Below are positions 1-8,472 of a stretch of DNA of 34,504 bases, in pieces (positions within the stretch are counted from its first letter, which is position 1; every line of letters begins with the position of its first letter). The position numbers and the translations under genes were made by a program. Origin of the DNA: Rhabdochromatium marinum (GTDB lineage Bacteria > Pseudomonadota > Gammaproteobacteria > Chromatiales > Chromatiaceae); contig NZ_NRRS01000039.1 in NCBI RefSeq assembly GCF_016583795.1, positions 1-34,504 on the forward strand, written 5' to 3'. The notes under the pieces were generated by a model. The model was not told the origin of the DNA, did not search any database, and saw nothing but the letters and a program-made list of their open reading frames with translations.

Positions 1-76
1 TGGGCAACGTCGAGGCGCGCAGCTCCGCACGAACGGCCGGGGTGGTGCGGGCGTTTTTATGAAGTCGAACCTGCAT
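1..76 (-). mobile_element. IS481-type transposase gene, 5' fragment at window edge
   Basis: The minus strand opens with ATG at 76 and reads MQVRLHKNARTTPAVRAEL and six more residues before the window ends. This matches the usual start of IS481-family DDE transposases, where a short 'RLHKNA.TTP..RA' segment precedes the helix-turn-helix. Only about 25 codons are visible, so completeness of the element cannot be judged. No terminal inverted repeat was recognised between this start and the neighbouring gspB gene. Family assignment rests on recall of the N-terminal signature alone. Confidence 0.55.
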
Positions 77-455
77 CGTTCATGCCTCCATGGTCTGATC
101 GTCGCTGGTTGCTGGTCGAGATAGGGGTCGTTCAGCCTCTAGGCAATCCGCCTTGAGCTCGGCGATAAGTGCTTCAAGAACTGCTCGAGCGAGGAACAAA
201 GGATGGCTCCTCTTTGGCAAATAATCACACGGGACGGGACAGCTACCCAAGCATATCCACAGCGTGACCGCTGCCGGTTTTGAACTCAAGACAGCATTCT
301 TTATCCTGGCCTGTAGCCTCAATTTCCTTTTCTGAATCAGCCAAGGTGGCAACTTGGGTTATGTAAAGTCAGGTATTCGGAGCAGCGCTTCCTCGGTTCA
401 ACCCGGTCCTGCATGAGTTCTCAGTTCTCAGCCTAGCCCCTTATCCAGGTCTCTT
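77..455. other. Intergenic stretch with no convincing gene
   Basis: This 379-bp gap lies between the transposase start and the 3' end of gspB. It holds one 90-codon minus-strand frame (80-352) with no recognisable motif and irregular composition, which I do not call a gene. No hairpin with a T-tract, tRNA or clear promoter was seen. It may contain the left end of the IS element and decayed flanking DNA. Confidence 0.4.
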
Positions 456-1415
456 TTAACGCCGCTCGAAGAACAACTCGCCCTCAAAGCTCAGGATCAC
501 TCCAGCCTGGGTGATTTCCTCAACTTTCAACCCTTCGGGCGTGACATCCTGTTCGAATATTTTGCTGCCATTGATATAGACAAACCGCTTGGCGCTGGCG
601 CTGTTGTAGACATGCACTGACAGGCTGTAAGGCGGTAGCTTCTGGCGTAAGGCCGGCGATGGTCCGCTGGTGATTGAGGGAGGTACGGCGCTTGACTCCT
701 CTGGCCCCGGAGCAATGGCTGCTTCGGGTGGGAGAATCGGCTTGACTGGAACTGGGGGGCTGGGCGTGAGTTTGGCAGTGACTTCAGACTGATCCGGCGC
801 GGCGGCTGGCTTGGGCTTTGGAGCGGCTGCCGCGCCACCGCGTTGCTTAACCGACTGCTTGAAGGCTTCGATTTCGGCTTTCAGATCCTCGGGGACCGGC
901 ACTCGTTGAGGAACTTCCGCTGGTGCTGGCATGGGTGGCGGCGCGATGTCAGGCGGTGGTGGATAGGCATCACCAAGCACGGCGCGGCGGATTTCTTCAG
1001 CCCCTCTTGGCAATGGACGCCCCTGAGGATCAGGCGCCGGAACGACGAGAATATTGGGCTCGTCGTTGGAAGACTTCGCCGCTTGCGAAGCTGGTGCTGG
1101 TGCTGGTGGCTGTGATGGCGGCGCGAGCTGTACGGCCGCATTGGCATAATTGGCGGCACTGTTGGCAACACTAGCATTAGGAGAGGCAGTGGCTATCGCT
1201 GGTGGCGGTTCTGGTGCCGGTGAGGCACTGGAGCGCAGCACGGCATAGAGCGCGACCAGCAAAGCTAAGGCGGCCAGTACGGCGGTGCCGATCAGCCAGG
1301 GGTGCGGCGGCTCCCGGTCCGGGATCTGTTCAATCCAATGTTCCTCCAGTCGCGGCGCTCGGCCAAGTTCTCGCTGCTGCTGGGATTTTTTTAGGGCTTC
1401 AAGAATATAGGACAT
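456..1415 (-). CDS. gspB: GspB/ExeB-type general secretion pathway protein B
   Basis: A 319-residue inner-membrane protein. The N-terminus MSYILEALKKSQQQRELG is the typical cytoplasmic start of GspB proteins. One membrane helix follows at about residues 40-62, then a long Pro/Ala-rich periplasmic linker (about 65-255). The C-terminal 60 residues, with YSLSVHVYNSASAKRFVYIN and GLKVEEI, match the T2SSB domain. In the ExeAB system the partner ATPase ExeA and ExeB help insert the type II secretion secretin through peptidoglycan. It lies 14 nt downstream of gspA on the same strand, consistent with one operon. No other type II secretion genes are visible. Confidence 0.88.
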   Translation of the reverse strand: MSYILEALKKSQQQRELGRAPRLEEHWIEQIPDREPPHPWLIGTAVLAALALLVALYAVLRSSASPAPEPPPAIATASPNASVANSAANYANAAVQLAPPSQPPAPAPASQAAKSSNDEPNILVVPAPDPQGRPLPRGAEEIRRAVLGDAYPPPPDIAPPPMPAPAEVPQRVPVPEDLKAEIEAFKQSVKQRGGAAAAPKPKPAAAPDQSEVTAKLTPSPPVPVKPILPPEAAIAPGPEESSAVPPSITSGPSPALRQKLPPYSLSVHVYNSASAKRFVYINGSKIFEQDVTPEGLKVEEITQAGVILSFEGELFFERR

Positions 1416-1429
1416 GACCGCTCACCGGC

Positions 1430-3289
1430 TCACGGCTGCTCAGGAGATGAGGGTGTCAGCACATTCGCGAGCAAAATCAGCGTCTGCGGCCCGGCAATCC
1501 CATCGACTTCCAAACCCTGCTCAGACTGAAAGGCGCGCACCTGTGTCATCAGGGTCTGATCATAGGCATCGCCATCCGGCAACAGCGGATCGCCAGCCGG
1601 CCAGGCGCGCAACTGTGCGCGCAGCCAGCGGATGCTTGCGGGCGTGGCTGTACGACCAATGACCCGCTCCCCAGTCGGCGGCAGCCGCCACAGCAGCCGA
1701 TAGTCGCCCGACCAGCGTTGATCGAGATCTGCAATCAGCACAGCCAGTGGCGCCCTGCCCTCGCCAGCATCGATCAGCGCATATTCTTCATTCAATCCCC
1801 GCAGCACCACCTCTCCCTGGCGACCGTCCGCCAGCGTCAGTTGCAGCGCAGCTGGTCGATCGAAGCGTCGCAGGTTGCTCCAGCGCCCGTTATCATGCTC
1901 GCAGGCCAGCCCGACCTGGTCCTCTAAGGTCGCGCACTTGAGTTCGGTCCCCGTTTCCGCTTCTGCCTCCGCATGGGTTGGCCATGGCTGATCCCAGAGG
2001 CGCAGCAATGTTTCGAGCGTAGCTTGCGGGTTATGCAACAAAGCGCCGAGCGAGGCGGATTCGCCATGCGGAGTCGCAATGACCTCCGGCGTAACGGGCA
2101 GCAGTGTTGGATACCCGACCGACTGGGCGCGCACCGCTGCGATCTGGCCGGTGGCCTCGGTGGTCTCGATTAATGCCTGTTGATCCGGCATGGCATCCTG
2201 GGTGGATGTTGCTGCTGCAGCAGCACTGGTCTGGGAGCCGGGAGCAGGCTTGCCTGATGGTGCTGATGTCGGCGATTGGTCTGAGGGGTTGTCCGCCATC
2301 CTGGCAGTGTGCGCATCGCCACCCTCCTCCACCGGTGACTGGGCAGCGGACGCCGGTGTCTGAGTCGCGGGCCATGGCAGCAGACCCGAGCCACCGATCC
2401 AGATTCCCACTGCCGCCGCCAGCACGGCAGTTAGCGCCATACCGAGCCAGGCCGGGCGTTGCGGCCAGGGCTGCGACAGATCCCTGCCACGCACCTCGCG
2501 CGCGGCCTGATCGACAATGGTCGCATTGGCTTGCAGTCGATGACTGACTGCCGTGCCAAGCAGTGCGCGATCACAAATTAAGTTGATCAACCGCGGCACA
2601 CCACCGGAATGGCGGTGCACATGGCGCACGGCCGCACGCGAGAACAGCGGTCGGTCAACCCCGGCAATCGCCAGTCGGTGGCGGATATAAGCACCCGTCT
2701 CCGCTTTGGACAGCGGCGACAGGTGAAAGCGTGCCGTGATACGCTGATTGAGCTGGCGCAGTTCTTCGGAGGCCAGCAACGTGCGCAATTCGGGCTGTCC
2801 GACCAGAAAAATCTGCAACAATTTATGCTTGGGGGTTTCCAGGTTGGTCAGCAGCCGCACCTGCTCCAGCACGGCGGGGCGCAAATTCTGAGCTTCGTCG
2901 ATAATCAGCACCGGGCGGCGCCCTTTGGCATGGCACTCCAGCAAGTAGGTGTTGAGCAGGTCAATCAGCCGCTTGGTCGAGCGCTCATGGGGCGGCACCT
3001 GCACGCCAAATTCATCACAAACCGCCGCGATGAGTTCCAGGCCGGTCAGCGCTGGATTCAGCACCAAACCGACCTCGACACCGTCGGGCAGTTGCTCCAG
3101 AAAGGCCCGGCACACGGTCGTTTTGCCGGTTCCAACCTCGCCCGTAAGTAACACAAAGCCGCCGGTTTCGCTGGCGCCATAGAGCAGATGTGCGAGCGCC
3201 TCGCGGTGCTGTTCGCTCAGGAACAGATAGCGGGGATCCGGGGTAATGGAAAAACTGGGCTCGAACAGGCCGAAATACTTCGGATACAC
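1430..3289 (-). CDS. gspA: GspA/ExeA-type AAA ATPase with peptidoglycan-binding domain
   Basis: A 619-residue protein. The N-terminal AAA domain has a Walker A motif GEVGTGKT (residues 50-57) and a Walker B motif LIIDEAQNL (about 128-136). One membrane helix lies near residues 281-302 after an Arg-rich stretch. A Pro/Ala/Ser-rich periplasmic linker follows, and the C-terminus carries a peptidoglycan-binding type 1 repeat (MTQVRAFQSEQGLEVDGIAG). This is the full ExeA architecture. The start is GTG at 3289, giving MYPKYFGLFEPSF, the normal family N-terminus. Known role in Aeromonas: ATP-dependent remodelling of peptidoglycan with ExeB for secretin assembly. The gene is first in a two-gene unit with gspB. 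Confidence 0.92.
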   Translation of the reverse strand: MYPKYFGLFEPSFSITPDPRYLFLSEQHREALAHLLYGASETGGFVLLTGEVGTGKTTVCRAFLEQLPDGVEVGLVLNPALTGLELIAAVCDEFGVQVPPHERSTKRLIDLLNTYLLECHAKGRRPVLIIDEAQNLRPAVLEQVRLLTNLETPKHKLLQIFLVGQPELRTLLASEELRQLNQRITARFHLSPLSKAETGAYIRHRLAIAGVDRPLFSRAAVRHVHRHSGGVPRLINLICDRALLGTAVSHRLQANATIVDQAAREVRGRDLSQPWPQRPAWLGMALTAVLAAAVGIWIGGSGLLPWPATQTPASAAQSPVEEGGDAHTARMADNPSDQSPTSAPSGKPAPGSQTSAAAAATSTQDAMPDQQALIETTEATGQIAAVRAQSVGYPTLLPVTPEVIATPHGESASLGALLHNPQATLETLLRLWDQPWPTHAEAEAETGTELKCATLEDQVGLACEHDNGRWSNLRRFDRPAALQLTLADGRQGEVVLRGLNEEYALIDAGEGRAPLAVLIADLDQRWSGDYRLLWRLPPTGERVIGRTATPASIRWLRAQLRAWPAGDPLLPDGDAYDQTLMTQVRAFQSEQGLEVDGIAGPQTLILLANVLTPSSPEQP

Positions 3290-3477
3290 AGGATTTACTC
3301 AGAACAACAGAACCAACCACAGCCCCCGGCCCTGCTGTGGACTGCATGCCGGGTCACTTCAGGCCAAGCCATCCGCAGGGTCGAGCGGTCTGGAACAACT
3401 ATAAAGCATAGACGAAGATAACGGCTTAACATTCACCTTACAGCCTAACAGCCAACAGTTTTATCAGGATTTGCTGC

Positions 3478-4920
3478 ATGCCCAATCAACCGAGCACTAC
3501 GACTACCTCCAGCGCGCGCCCTCAAGCACTGCCGTTGCGCTGGACGCATTCGGAAGCCCGCGAGCTGTCGCTGGAAAACAAAACAGTGATCAAGCAAATT
3601 GGCAAACTGATCAAGGCCGATGAGCGGGATCAGGTGCGGGCCATCCTGCGCCGCTGGCGCCCGCGCGATGTCGTCGAGCTCATGGTGCATTTGCCACTCA
3701 AGCGCGCACGCAAGCTGTTTTTATATCTGCCTTCCGGAGCGGCGGCCAAGGTGGTGGCCGAGCTGAACGACGATTTTCGCGCCGCCCTGCTGGAAGATGC
3801 CACCATTGATCGGCTGGTGGAGATTCTCGACTCCCTGGATCCGGAAACCAGCGCCGATGCGCTGGAGGAACTGCCCGAAGAGGTGCAGGAGCGCCTGCTG
3901 CCACAGCTCAACCGCGCCAATGAGATTCTTGAGATCAAAACCTATCAGGAAGAATCCGCTGGCAGCATCATGACGCGCAAACTGGTCGCGGTGCCGCCTG
4001 ACTGGACGCTGGAGCAGGTGGTGTCCGAAGTACGCCGCAATGCCAGTGTGATCAAAAAAATCTCGGTGGTCTATGTGGTGGATCAGCGCCGCCGCCTGCT
4101 GGGCTATCTCAAGCTGCGCGATCTGCTGCTCAGCCCCAAGGAACGGCGCGCCGCTGAGGTAATGCGTTCCGACCCCATAGCGGTCAGCTCCGACATGGAT
4201 CAGGAAGAAGTGGTGCGCATTACCAACACCCATGCACTGACCTCGGTCCCGGTCATTGATACTGACAGGCGTCTGCTGGGGCGCATCACCTCCGACGGAC
4301 TCCAGCGCGTCACCCGCGACGAGGCCGAGGAAGACGCCCATCTGATGAGCGGTCTGTCGCCCGAAGCGCGGCCCGATGCGCCAGTGCTCAGCATTGTCAA
4401 GACCCGCTTGCCCTGGCTGCTGGCCGGTTTGATCGGTGCCACCCTGTCCGGCTCCATCGTCGGTTCCTACGAGAACGAAATTGCGGCGGCGGCTATTCTT
4501 GCCAGTTTCATTCCCATTGTCATGTCCATGGCTGGCAATGCCGGGATTCAGGCTGCCACCGTCGCTATTCAGGGCATTGCGACTGGCACCCTCTGGATTG
4601 GCGACCTGCCCTGGCGTCTGGGGCGCGAACTGCTCGGTGCCGCCATCAATGGGTTCACGGCAGCCAGTGTTTTGGCTGTGGTGGTCTTCGGGCTCAGCTT
4701 CTTCATCGAGTTGGCCGCTCCGTTGCAACTGGCCGTTACCGCTGGTATTGCGCTGTTCTGCGTCACCATCCTGGCCGTCGTGATAGGCGCCTCGGTGCCA
4801 ATGCTCCTGAAGCATTTTGGCATCGACCCAGCCATGGCCACCGGCATTTTCATTACCACCGGCAACGACATTCTCGCTGTCCTGGTGTTCTTTTTGATCG
4901 CGACTCAGCTGTATCTCTAG
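3478..4920 (+). CDS. mgtE: MgtE-family magnesium transporter
   Basis: A 480-residue MgtE of normal length. The N domain (about residues 40-155) has the helical repeats ending in QERLLPQLNR, followed by two CBS domains (about 155-275) starting at the conserved AGSIMTRKLVAVPP. A plug helix and five membrane segments (about 315-478) form the pore and include the conserved MSMAGNAGIQAATVAIQG. In characterised MgtE channels the N and CBS domains close the pore when cytoplasmic Mg2+ is high. The ATG at 3478 follows an AGGA at suitable distance. The gene stands alone and diverges from gspA; the 188-bp gap has a TATAAA-like -10 near 3400 but no Mg2+ riboswitch that I could recognise. Confidence 0.94.
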   Translation: MPNQPSTTTTSSARPQALPLRWTHSEARELSLENKTVIKQIGKLIKADERDQVRAILRRWRPRDVVELMVHLPLKRARKLFLYLPSGAAAKVVAELNDDFRAALLEDATIDRLVEILDSLDPETSADALEELPEEVQERLLPQLNRANEILEIKTYQEESAGSIMTRKLVAVPPDWTLEQVVSEVRRNASVIKKISVVYVVDQRRRLLGYLKLRDLLLSPKERRAAEVMRSDPIAVSSDMDQEEVVRITNTHALTSVPVIDTDRRLLGRITSDGLQRVTRDEAEEDAHLMSGLSPEARPDAPVLSIVKTRLPWLLAGLIGATLSGSIVGSYENEIAAAAILASFIPIVMSMAGNAGIQAATVAIQGIATGTLWIGDLPWRLGRELLGAAINGFTAASVLAVVVFGLSFFIELAAPLQLAVTAGIALFCVTILAVVIGASVPMLLKHFGIDPAMATGIFITTGNDILAVLVFFLIATQLYL

Positions 4921-4939
4921 CCTGGCGGCGGGTGGATGG

Positions 4940-5062
4940 GGTTGGCACCACATTGCCCTGCCCTTGCTGCCAACGCAGGCGCAGGAGCTGATTGCACTGG
5001 CTGAACAGGCGCCCTATGGGCGTGGGACCGAGACTCTTTCGGCAGCGCGAAGGGGATGCTGA
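4940..5062 (+). pseudogene. Possible remnant of a 2OG-Fe(II) oxygenase-like gene
   Basis: Downstream of mgtE the plus frame from 4940 to the TGA at 5060-5062 encodes about 40 residues, including LPTQAQELIALAEQAPYGRG and TETL. This is protein-like and resembles, from memory only, an internal segment of bacterial 2OG-Fe(II) oxygenase proteins. There is no start codon with a ribosome-binding site, and the frame ends abruptly. I read it as a decayed fragment; chance coding-like sequence is a real alternative. Confidence 0.22.
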
Positions 5063-5131
5063 GCATCTGCGCATCCTGCTTGGGTGACAGCGTTTCATCT
5101 CGAAGCGATGCGTCTAGCGCATCCGGCCATC

Positions 5132-5808
5132 TTATTGATAAGGCGCTTGATAGGGCGCGAGGGCTAACGCCTCAAGGCGATAGCCGGCATTGGCCATCTC
5201 GCTGGAGAAATGGTCGATCCGCAACACTCCAGTCACCCAGACCATATCGAACAGGCTGGCGTGATAGGTTTTGCCCTCGGGCAGGATGACGTGAACAATT
5301 TGGTTTGCCGGGGGGGGGGCACATGGATGCAGGCGCCGTAATAGGGGACGAGTAGGAATTCACTCAGTTCATCAAAATCGAATTCTAACGGTACCACGAA
5401 GCCGGGCAGCTTCACTCGCTGGCCATCGAGCGCTTCCACCAGGGGGGCTTCTTCCCACAACGCCTTGATCTTATCCATGATGAGTCCGGCACGCGGATCC
5501 TCATCCCCAATTGCATCCAGGCTTTCCCCATCTGCGGTGAGGTTTTCTAGCAACTGCTCAGGGCGCCAATCGGCTGGGATCAGGGCGCTCCAATCAAGCT
5601 CAGCGACCTCATCCAGATCCGGTGCATCGGTGAAATTGACTCGCGCAACGCTCGAGGGTGCTGCCGTGTTCGATGTGGCGGACAGATTGGTTGAGGCTGA
5701 TTCAGGCGGTGAACCAGCGTCACAGGCGCTTAGCAACAAGAGCGGCAAGAGCAGCAGGAGGCCGGCTGTGGCCATACCAAAACGGGTAGTTGTTGCCCTC
5801 ATATTCAT
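5132..5808 (-). pseudogene. DUF3299 lipoprotein gene, frameshifted in a G10 tract
   Basis: The N-terminus (MRATTTRFG, a hydrophobic stretch and lipobox LLSAC) marks a lipoprotein. The body contains VKLPGFVVPLEFD and LVPYYGACIHVPPP, characteristic of DUF3299 proteins. At 5310-5319 the plus strand has ten consecutive G. Reading through it on the minus strand leaves the family frame and stops at 5233. One additional base would give HVPPPPANQIVHVILP and an open frame to TAA at 5134-5132, ending in LEALALAPYQAPYQ. The ATG at 5808 or 5802 lies just after the permease stop (5813), so this is the last gene of the zinc cluster. The shift may be a sequencing error, a true mutation, or slippage in a homopolymer. 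Confidence 0.85.
5310..5319. repeat. Homopolymer of ten G at the frameshift site
   Basis: A run of ten G (C on the coding strand) lies inside the codons for the conserved proline run of the DUF3299 protein. Eleven would keep the frame. Such tracts are prone both to sequencing error and to slipped-strand change. Confidence 0.95.
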
Positions 5809-5812
5809 ATTG

Positions 5813-7075
5813 CTAGAGTCGCACTGACAATCCATCGGCCAAGGATAAGCGATAGGCGCGATAGCTGGGGAGGCTGCCCACGGCAAAACCTGCAGTGATC
5901 ACGGCGCTAAGCAGCCTCCATTCGCCGCTGGTTGGCGCATGAATGGGCACGAAGATCCCGAAGCGGCTGGCGATGACGGGCTGTGCAAGGATCAGCACCA
6001 AATAGAGCAGTGCCAGGCCTGCCACAACGCCGAGCAGTGTTAAAAAGCCCGCTTCGCCGATGATCAGTGCGAAGACATGCCAGGGACGCGCGCCGACTGA
6101 GCGCAGAATGGCCATCTCGCGGCGGCGTTCATTCAGACTAGTCAAGAGCGCAGTCAGCATGCCAAAGAGTCCGACCACAACCACAAAGGCTGAGACGATT
6201 AGCAAAGCATTCTCAGCCACGGCGATCAGATTCCACAGCTGGCTGAGTGCGACGCCAGGCAGGATGGCCAGCAGAGGTTCCTGTGGATAGTCATTGATGA
6301 AGCGCTGAACCCGGAAGGTGGCGACCTTGGAGTCCAAGCCTACCAGGGCCGCAGTAATCGCTTGGGGCGTTAAGTCCATCGTCCGTGCCTGGTCAGCCGA
6401 GACGGACAGGCCGGGAAGAGGTGCACCGCTGTGCCAGTCGATATGAATGGCTTCAATGGCTTCCAGGCTAACATGCACGGTTCGATCGACAGGCGTGCCG
6501 GTGCGCGCCAGGATGCCGACCACGCGAAACGGCTTATCGTCGTGCATGGCGAAACTGACCTGACCAGCGCCATGGGCAATGATGATGGCGTCGCCAAGCT
6601 GGTAGCCGAGTGCATCCGCGACCTCGGCACCGAGTACGGCGTCATAGAGATCGCTGAATGGCTGACCATCGGCCATGACCAGCGGGCGATTGCGTCCGTA
6701 ACGATAGTGCTCGAAGTAGGCCAGGCTGGTTCCCAGCACACGAAAACCGCGATGGGAATCACCGAGCGAGAGGGGCACAGTCCAAGCGACCTGGGGATGT
6801 GCAACGATGTCCTGATAGCTCGACCAGGAGATGTTATTGGTTGCATCCCCCATACGAAACACCGCGTACAGCAGCAGCTGCACCGGGCCGCTGCGCGCAC
6901 CAACGATCAGGTCGGTATCCGACAAGGTGTTGGTAAAGCTCGCGCGTGCCTCAGTGCGCAGCCGCTCAACACCGACCAACAGGGTGACACTGAGCGCAAT
7001 GGACAGAACCGTCAGCAACGCCGTGAAGCGCCGATTCCACAGGCTTTTCCATGCCAGGGACAGGATAGCCATCAT
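5813..7075 (-). CDS. FtsX/MacB-like ABC transporter permease (zinc cluster)
   Basis: A 420-residue membrane protein with the MacB/FtsX-type layout. A first helix lies at about residues 18-38 (FTALLTVLSIALSVTLLVG), then a periplasmic domain (about 45-265). Three C-terminal helices (about 275-400) include the coupling segment SLNERRREMAILRSVGARP, the FtsX-domain signature. Its ATG (7075) directly follows the ATPase stop (7076-7078). Together with the ATPase and the DUF3299 lipoprotein it resembles the ABC part of the zrgABCDE operon linked to zinc uptake in Vibrio cholerae, as I recall it. Substrate and transport direction cannot be read from sequence. MacB-type systems usually move lipoproteins or hydrophobic compounds rather than ions. 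Confidence 0.88.
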   Translation of the reverse strand: MMAILSLAWKSLWNRRFTALLTVLSIALSVTLLVGVERLRTEARASFTNTLSDTDLIVGARSGPVQLLLYAVFRMGDATNNISWSSYQDIVAHPQVAWTVPLSLGDSHRGFRVLGTSLAYFEHYRYGRNRPLVMADGQPFSDLYDAVLGAEVADALGYQLGDAIIIAHGAGQVSFAMHDDKPFRVVGILARTGTPVDRTVHVSLEAIEAIHIDWHSGAPLPGLSVSADQARTMDLTPQAITAALVGLDSKVATFRVQRFINDYPQEPLLAILPGVALSQLWNLIAVAENALLIVSAFVVVVGLFGMLTALLTSLNERRREMAILRSVGARPWHVFALIIGEAGFLTLLGVVAGLALLYLVLILAQPVIASRFGIFVPIHAPTSGEWRLLSAVITAGFAVGSLPSYRAYRLSLADGLSVRL

Positions 7076-7783
7076 TCAGTCCAGCTCCTTCTCCTTGGCA
7101 GCGGCATTGACTGCGGCCAAATCCAGGGTGCGGTCAAACAGCGACTCCAGAGCGGCATCATGGCTGACGCAGACCAGCGCCGCACCGGAGTCGCGGCATT
7201 CGTCGAACAGCAGCCGCATGAAGGACTCGCGGCGATCCGCATCCAGCGCCGAGGTCGGTTCATCGGCAATCAGCACCTCGGGCGCGCCCATCAGCGCGCG
7301 GGCGGCTGCCACCCGTTGCTGCTGCCCTACGCTGAGCGTCGTGACAGCCCGCCGCTGAAGATCGGGAGCATTCATGTCGAGCTGTTGCAACAGGCGCCGG
7401 GCTTCCGCCTCCAGGCTTCGGCTGCGCGCCCGCGCCTTGGCGCGCCGCCGGGCCGAAAAACGACATGGCAGGGTGACATTGTCGAGCACCGAGAGATAGG
7501 GAATCAGGTTGAACATCTGAAAGATATAGCCGATGTGATGGGCGCGCACATGATCCCGCTCAACCCGACCGAGTTGCTCCAGGGGCTGGCCCATGACACG
7601 GACTGATCCAGCCGTGGCGGTGGTTACACCAGAGATCAAACTCAACAGCGTACTTTTGCCGCTACCGCTGGGACCCTTGATGAATAAGCGCTCGCCTGGG
7701 GCGACGGTTAAGGCCTTGATGGTCAGGCCCCAGGGCGCGTGAGGCTGCCAGCGGAATGTCAGCTCCCTGATCTCAATGACCAA
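7076..7783 (-). CDS. ABC transporter ATP-binding protein (zinc cluster)
   Basis: A LolD/MacB-class ATPase of about 235 residues. It has Walker A GPSGSGKST, a Q-loop region (GYIFQMFNLIPYLSVLDN), the signature TLSVGQQQRVAAARALMG, Walker B VLIADEPTSALD and the switch His in CVSHD. The frame is open further upstream to 7951, but that would overlap zrgA by almost 150 bp with non-family sequence. I choose TTG at 7783, preceded by GGGAG at good spacing and giving the normal start VIEIRELTF. The gene begins 20 nt after zrgA and abuts the permease gene, so the two likely form one transporter. Confidence 0.9.
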   Translation of the reverse strand: MVIEIRELTFRWQPHAPWGLTIKALTVAPGERLFIKGPSGSGKSTLLSLISGVTTATAGSVRVMGQPLEQLGRVERDHVRAHHIGYIFQMFNLIPYLSVLDNVTLPCRFSARRRAKARARSRSLEAEARRLLQQLDMNAPDLQRRAVTTLSVGQQQRVAAARALMGAPEVLIADEPTSALDADRRESFMRLLFDECRDSGAALVCVSHDAALESLFDRTLDLAAVNAAAKEKELD

Positions 7784-7803
7784 TGCGCTGAGCTCCCAGG
7801 CGT

Positions 7804-8469
7804 TCAGAACTTGACCACATGATCCTGGGCCGTCAACTCGGTGGCTCCCTGGGTACGCTCGGTGATGTACTGAACCTTGATCTCCTCCATACCGGAAAAG
7901 GTCCCGAACAGCTCGACGCTTAACTGTGTCAGCTGCTCTGGAGTCCCGCACTCAAAGCGGTAGGTAGCGGTGATGTCTGCGTGGGTTTCGCCTGCATGCT
8001 CGTGCTCGTGCTCATGATCAGGCGCCTCATCGAGTAACTCGGAGGTGACAGTCGCCGCTTGCATATGGCAAGCCGCTGCCGCATTGAATTTAAAGAGGCT
8101 GTCGCCGTCTTTCAGCCTGGCAACGGCTTGGTCAAGGGTCGCGTGCTGTTCTTCAGACGCGGGGGCATGCTCGAAGCCGACGATGTTGGCAGCTGGGCTA
8201 TGAAGCTCAAGCTGCATCTCCTGGCCGTCGAGTGCCAGGTTCAAGGCGGCGATGCCGTGAACATGGGTGCCATGCTGGCGATGCTCAATCTCCTGTTCAT
8301 GCTGAGGTTCATGCTCATGTTGATGCGCATTTTCTGCACACACTCCAGCGCTGATGAGCATCAATGGCGTAGCTAAAGCGCCGGCTAGCAGGCGTTGACG
8401 GGCGCGCACGGGAAGCCGGGTAGCCGCCGCCTGAGAGGGGGATGGTAACGGGTTCAAAATCAGTAACAT
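7804..8469 (-). CDS. zrgA: ZrgA-like (DUF2796) His-rich periplasmic zinc protein
   Basis: A 221-residue protein with a signal peptide (basic N-terminus, LLAGALATPLMLISAGVCA). A His/Glu-rich stretch follows (about residues 47-70), then HGTHVHGIAALNLALDGQ, which matches the opening of DUF2796 proteins. A second His-rich run (DEAPDHEHEHEHAGETHAD) sits around residues 155-175, and the tail has FECGTPEQLTQLSVELF. In Vibrio cholerae ZrgA is a Zur-regulated protein of a zinc-uptake locus. Two histidine clusters fit periplasmic zinc binding. The gene starts 3 nt after zur, so it should share its transcript. Confidence 0.85.
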   Translation of the reverse strand: MLLILNPLPSPSQAAATRLPVRARQRLLAGALATPLMLISAGVCAENAHQHEHEPQHEQEIEHRQHGTHVHGIAALNLALDGQEMQLELHSPAANIVGFEHAPASEEQHATLDQAVARLKDGDSLFKFNAAAACHMQAATVTSELLDEAPDHEHEHEHAGETHADITATYRFECGTPEQLTQLSVELFGTFSGMEEIKVQYITERTQGATELTAQDHVVKF

Positions 8470-8472
8470 TCT

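Noticed and set aside
80-352. 90-codon minus-strand frame next to the IS fragment
   Set aside because: No motif, no ribosome-binding site and irregular composition; it cannot be supported as a gene.
3290-3477. Mg2+-sensing riboswitch upstream of mgtE
   Set aside because: I could not find the paired conserved segments of an M-box; only a TATAAA-like -10 and an AGGA site are visible.
3721-4953. 410-codon minus-strand frame over mgtE
   Set aside because: Gly/His/Gln-rich composition typical of antisense frames of a GC-rich membrane protein gene; mgtE is unambiguous.
6431-7606. 391-codon plus-strand frame over the ABC permease and ATPase
   Set aside because: Opposite-strand shadow; all ABC motifs lie on the minus strand.
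7784-7951. N-terminal extension of the ABC ATPase frame into zrgA
   Set aside because: It would overlap zrgA by almost 150 bp and encodes no family sequence; TTG at 7783 with GGGAG fits better.
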